Notes under the pieces: model-generated | Told to the model about the DNA's origin: nothing | Databases searched by the model: none | The model's input: only the letters and a program-made list of their open reading frames with translations | Assembly: GCF_900696085.1 (NCBI RefSeq) | Contig: NZ_CAADFC020000016.1 | Span: forward strand, 558,001-622,000 | Direction of reading: 5' to 3' | Origin: Bradyrhizobium ivorense | Lineage (GTDB): Bacteria > Pseudomonadota > Alphaproteobacteria > Rhizobiales > Xanthobacteraceae | DNA length: 64,000 nucleotides | Shown: positions 61,814 through 64,000 of the stretch, in pieces | How the letters are laid out: each line of letters opens with the position of its first letter | How positions within the stretch are numbered: the stretch's first letter is position 1 | Made by a program: the position numbers and the translations under genes

Positions 61814-62701
61814 ATGGACCGGTTCGATGCGATGCGGGTGTTCACCCGCGTGGTGGAGCGGCACAGCTTTTCCCTGGCCGCCGACGACCTCGGGCTGCCG
61901 CGCTCGACGGTGACCGATGCGGTCAAGGGGCTGGAGGCGCGGCTCGGCGTGCGGCTGCTCGAGCGCACCACGCGCACGGTGCGGCCGACGCTCGACGGCG
62001 AGGCGCATTACCGGCGCTGCCTGTCGCTGATTGCAGATCTCGAGGATGCCGAGGGCGCGTTCGGCGGTGCCAGGCCGAAGGGGCTGTTGCGGCTCGAAGT
62101 GCAGGGCACGCTGGCGCGGCATTTTCTGCTGCCGAACCTGCCCGGCTTCCTCGCCGAATATCCCGATATCGAGATCAACATGAGCGAGAGCGATCGCTGG
62201 ATCGACCTGATCCGCGAGGGCGTCGACTGCGTGCTGCGCTTCGGCCGGCTGCCTGACAGCGACATGATCGCGCGCGAGGTCACGCTGCTGGAGCGGCTGA
62301 CCTGCGCGACGCCCGACTATTTCGCGCGCTTCGGCCTGCCGACCGATCCGTTCGCGCTCGACGGCCATCGCATGATCGGCATCCGCTCGCTGACCACGGG
62401 ACGGCTGCGGCCGATGGAGTTCGTGATCGACGGCGCGACAAGGCAGTTTCCGCTGCCGGCGCCGATGACGGTGACCGGCCCGGAGAGCTATCTCGCCAGC
62501 GCCAGGCTCGGCCTCGGCCTCGTGCAGGTGCCGCGCTTCCACGCCGAGACCGATCTCGCCAACGGCACGCTGCTGCCGGTGCTGCAGCACTGCCCGCCGC
62601 CATCGGTGCCGGTGCACCTGCTCTACCCGCGCAACCGCCAGCTTTCGCCGCGGGTTCGCGTGTTCATCGATTACGTGATGCGGGCGTTCGAGCGAAGGTG
62701 A
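61814..62701 (+). CDS. LysR-family transcriptional regulator
   Basis: A protein of 295 residues. The winged helix-turn-helix is MDRFDAMRVFTRVVERHSFSLAADDLGLPRSTVTDAVKGLEARLGVRLLERTTRTVRPT (residues 1-60). The effector domain has GLLRLEVQGTLARHFLLPNLPGFLAEYPDIEINM and LIREGVDCVLRFGRLPDSDMIAREV, as in the DhmA/CrgA-type branch that usually controls a divergent reductase gene. It is followed by the convergent AbiEii-like pair, 19 bp away. Confidence 0.95.
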   Translation: MDRFDAMRVFTRVVERHSFSLAADDLGLPRSTVTDAVKGLEARLGVRLLERTTRTVRPTLDGEAHYRRCLSLIADLEDAEGAFGGARPKGLLRLEVQGTLARHFLLPNLPGFLAEYPDIEINMSESDRWIDLIREGVDCVLRFGRLPDSDMIAREVTLLERLTCATPDYFARFGLPTDPFALDGHRMIGIRSLTTGRLRPMEFVIDGATRQFPLPAPMTVTGPESYLASARLGLGLVQVPRFHAETDLANGTLLPVLQHCPPPSVPVHLLYPRNRQLSPRVRVFIDYVMRAFERR

Positions 62702-62720
62702 TGGGGACCGTCACGCCGCT

Positions 62721-63374
62721 TCAACAAAGACCGGCCTTAAGACGGACCTCGGGCAACTGCCCAACCCGGTCTCGCGCATTCGACAGAACGTCTCGATCGG
62801 CGGCGGGCAATGTATTCAGATCGCCGTCGTCAAAGAACCCCAGCGCTCGCAATGCCTGCGCGGGCTCGCCCCGAAACATCGCCTTGAAGGCACTTAGTGC
62901 CGTCGGCAGCGAAGCGCCCGCGGACAGCATGGCGGCGATGTCCCGGTAATCCTTGGCTTCGGCGCGGTCCAGCGTGGCCTTGATCTTGGTCGCCATCAGA
63001 TCGTCGAGCGAAGCAACGAGCAGCACGCCGTCGGCGGTCTCAAGTGGATCGTTGACGCGGCCAATTTTGAGACCGCCAAAGAACGAAACCTTGACCGGGC
63101 CGGACGGCATCTCAGCCAGAACCACCAAGGTGTCCGGCGCATCCTGGAGGATTACGGCGTCGGCAATGAACGAGAACTCGGCACGAATGCGTTCCTTGTC
63201 GAGGCCTTCGGTACAGAAAAAGTCGAAATCGACGGATTCGCGATGGCCAAGCTGGAGTGCGATGGCGGTCCCGCCGTAAAGGACGAACTTCAATCGGCGG
63301 GCGGCAGCCAGACTGGGCCATATCTCCCGCTGTGCCGCCGGCAGGATATCAAGTCGCGGCTCAAACTGTGGCAT
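62721..63374 (-). CDS. AbiEii/AbiGii-like nucleotidyltransferase, probable toxin
   Basis: A protein of 217 residues. The nucleotidyltransferase signature is FVLYGGTAIALQLGHRESVDFDFF at about residues 30-53, with the glycine-serine-like GGT and the catalytic Asp pair in DFDF. LVASLDDLMATKIKATLDRAEAKDYRDIAAML is typical of the AbiEii/MenT-like group. These enzymes act as toxins by transferring nucleotides, for example to tRNA, and are paired with an antitoxin. The preceding same-strand gene overlaps it by 14 bp, the expected toxin-antitoxin layout. The codon use is less GC-biased. Confidence 0.85.
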   Translation of the reverse strand: MPQFEPRLDILPAAQREIWPSLAAARRLKFVLYGGTAIALQLGHRESVDFDFFCTEGLDKERIRAEFSFIADAVILQDAPDTLVVLAEMPSGPVKVSFFGGLKIGRVNDPLETADGVLLVASLDDLMATKIKATLDRAEAKDYRDIAAMLSAGASLPTALSAFKAMFRGEPAQALRALGFFDDGDLNTLPAADRDVLSNARDRVGQLPEVRLKAGLC

Positions 63375-63675
63375 GGAATCCCCTGCGCGGGGCCTTGTCG
63401 GGAATTGCCATGCCGGTCGCGAATGTCAGCCGGCCTCGCCAGAATTCCCACGAACGATCGCTGAACCAGCCGGGCTCGGCACCCCGCATGATCTCGACCA
63501 GACGCGCCTGACCGACCGCATCCTCGAGCAGGAGGATATCGTCATATGTCCCGAGATCCATCGTTTGCGCGATCACGCGCTCTTCGGAAAACGGACGGCC
63601 ATCGACCGGCTTCCACCACAGATATTTGCGGCGAAATTGCTGCAGGAGATCGGTCGGTGGGCGCTCTGCCGTCAT
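63361..63675 (-). CDS. Partner gene of the AbiEii-like protein, probable antitoxin
   Basis: A protein of 104 residues that overlaps the nucleotidyltransferase gene by 14 bp. The sequence (FRRKYLWWKPVDGRPFSEERVIAQTMDLGTYDDILLLEDAVG) resembles the DUF6922-like proteins that I recall next to AbiEii toxins. I see no helix-turn-helix, unlike the AbiEi antitoxin. The antitoxin role is inferred from the overlap and partner. The first codon was taken as ATG at 63675. Confidence 0.7.
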   Translation of the reverse strand: MTAERPPTDLLQQFRRKYLWWKPVDGRPFSEERVIAQTMDLGTYDDILLLEDAVGQARLVEIMRGAEPGWFSDRSWEFWRGRLTFATGMAIPDKAPRRGFHATV

Positions 63676-63806
63676 GACCTACCCTAGCCGAATCGGCACT
63701 GATTTTCCACGCAGAACACCGGCGCGCGCGGACCGACAACGCTGCCCCCATCCGGAACCAGCGCTACCCCCACGGCGTTATCCCGGTCAACACCGGAGAA
63801 CATGTG

Positions 63807-64000
63807 ATGCGAGTCTTTCTCGGCATGATTTTGGGCGCGCTGCTCTTGGTTTGCGGCGTCTATGTCATCGATTCCATGCGGACATCGAGCGTCGCCAGCG
63901 GACAGACTGCGCAGGAGACCCGCACCATCGTCAATTGGGACGTCGCAGCCCAGGACTGGAATGCGCTGAAGACGCGGGCGCACGAGGAATGGACCAAAAT
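63807..64000 (+). CDS. Membrane-anchored hypothetical protein (3' end outside the window)
   Basis: The ATG at 63807 opens a frame that runs off the right edge after 64 residues. The start has a hydrophobic stretch (VFLGMILGALLLVCGVYVI) acting as a signal anchor, then a polar, threonine-rich region and VNWDVAAQDWNALKTRAHEEW. The CGGAG of ACCGGAGAAC lies 11 bases upstream. No family was recognised. It is probably a small periplasmic or membrane-associated protein. Confidence 0.65.
   Translation, partial: MRVFLGMILGALLLVCGVYVIDSMRTSSVASGQTAQETRTIVNWDVAAQDWNALKTRAHEEWTK

Overview
The window is GC-rich alphaproteobacterial chromosome, most likely Bradyrhizobium or a close relative (Nitrobacteraceae). 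This is inferred from an ACC deaminase gene (acdS) divergent from an Lrp-type acdR, from minCDE behind a CtrA-type box, and from several families of short palindromic intergenic repeats of the kind seen in these genomes. No rRNA, tRNA or CRISPR array was recognised. About 55 protein genes are supported, mostly in short operons.

Layout. 0-6.8 kb: 3' end of a large Calx-beta/RTX secreted protein, a flavin monooxygenase, small membrane proteins, an SGNH hydrolase coupled to a TctC-type binding protein, and a TetR regulator with a perfect 22-bp palindrome at its start. 6.8-9.1 kb: minCDE plus a coupled fourth gene. 9.2-21.3 kb: sirtuin, cytochrome c, acdR/acdS, trypsin-like protease, metallophosphoesterase, Baeyer-Villiger-type monooxygenase, SEC-C protein, MFS exporter and recQ. 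21.4-30.2 kb: a three-gene molybdenum hydroxylase operon (triheme cytochrome, 2Fe-2S subunit, Mo subunit), a DUF2235 hydrolase, and a MoxR/CoxE pair.

32.0-36.5 kb holds the most unusual locus: a subtilase whose C-terminal third resembles the PatG region of cyanobactin maturation proteases. Three small same-strand ORFs follow it and a NarL/LuxR response regulator precedes it. No YcaO cyclodehydratase is nearby. 36.9-45.3 kb: a trypsin-like protease, an ADP-forming acyl-CoA synthetase, a sortase with its LPxTA-tagged VIT/VWA substrate, an HTH regulator and a DUF1614 membrane protein.

46-59 kb is a catabolic region: two Liv-type binding proteins without permeases, an acyl-CoA ligase, an acyl-CoA dehydrogenase, a GST, LuxR and AraC regulators, a beta-keto acid cleavage enzyme and both subunits of a biotin-dependent acyl-CoA carboxylase. 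Together they suggest uptake and CoA-dependent breakdown of a branched or unsaturated carboxylic acid. An intact IS110/IS1111-type element (59.1-60.4 kb) lies directly behind it and may carry a guide (bridge/seek) RNA. The right end has an SDR/LysR divergent pair, an AbiEii-like nucleotidyltransferase with an overlapping partner gene, and the start of a small membrane-anchored protein.

Start codons were adjusted where the longest reading frame gave an implausible N-terminus; these choices are stated per gene. Family names rest on motif recognition by eye. No database search was run.
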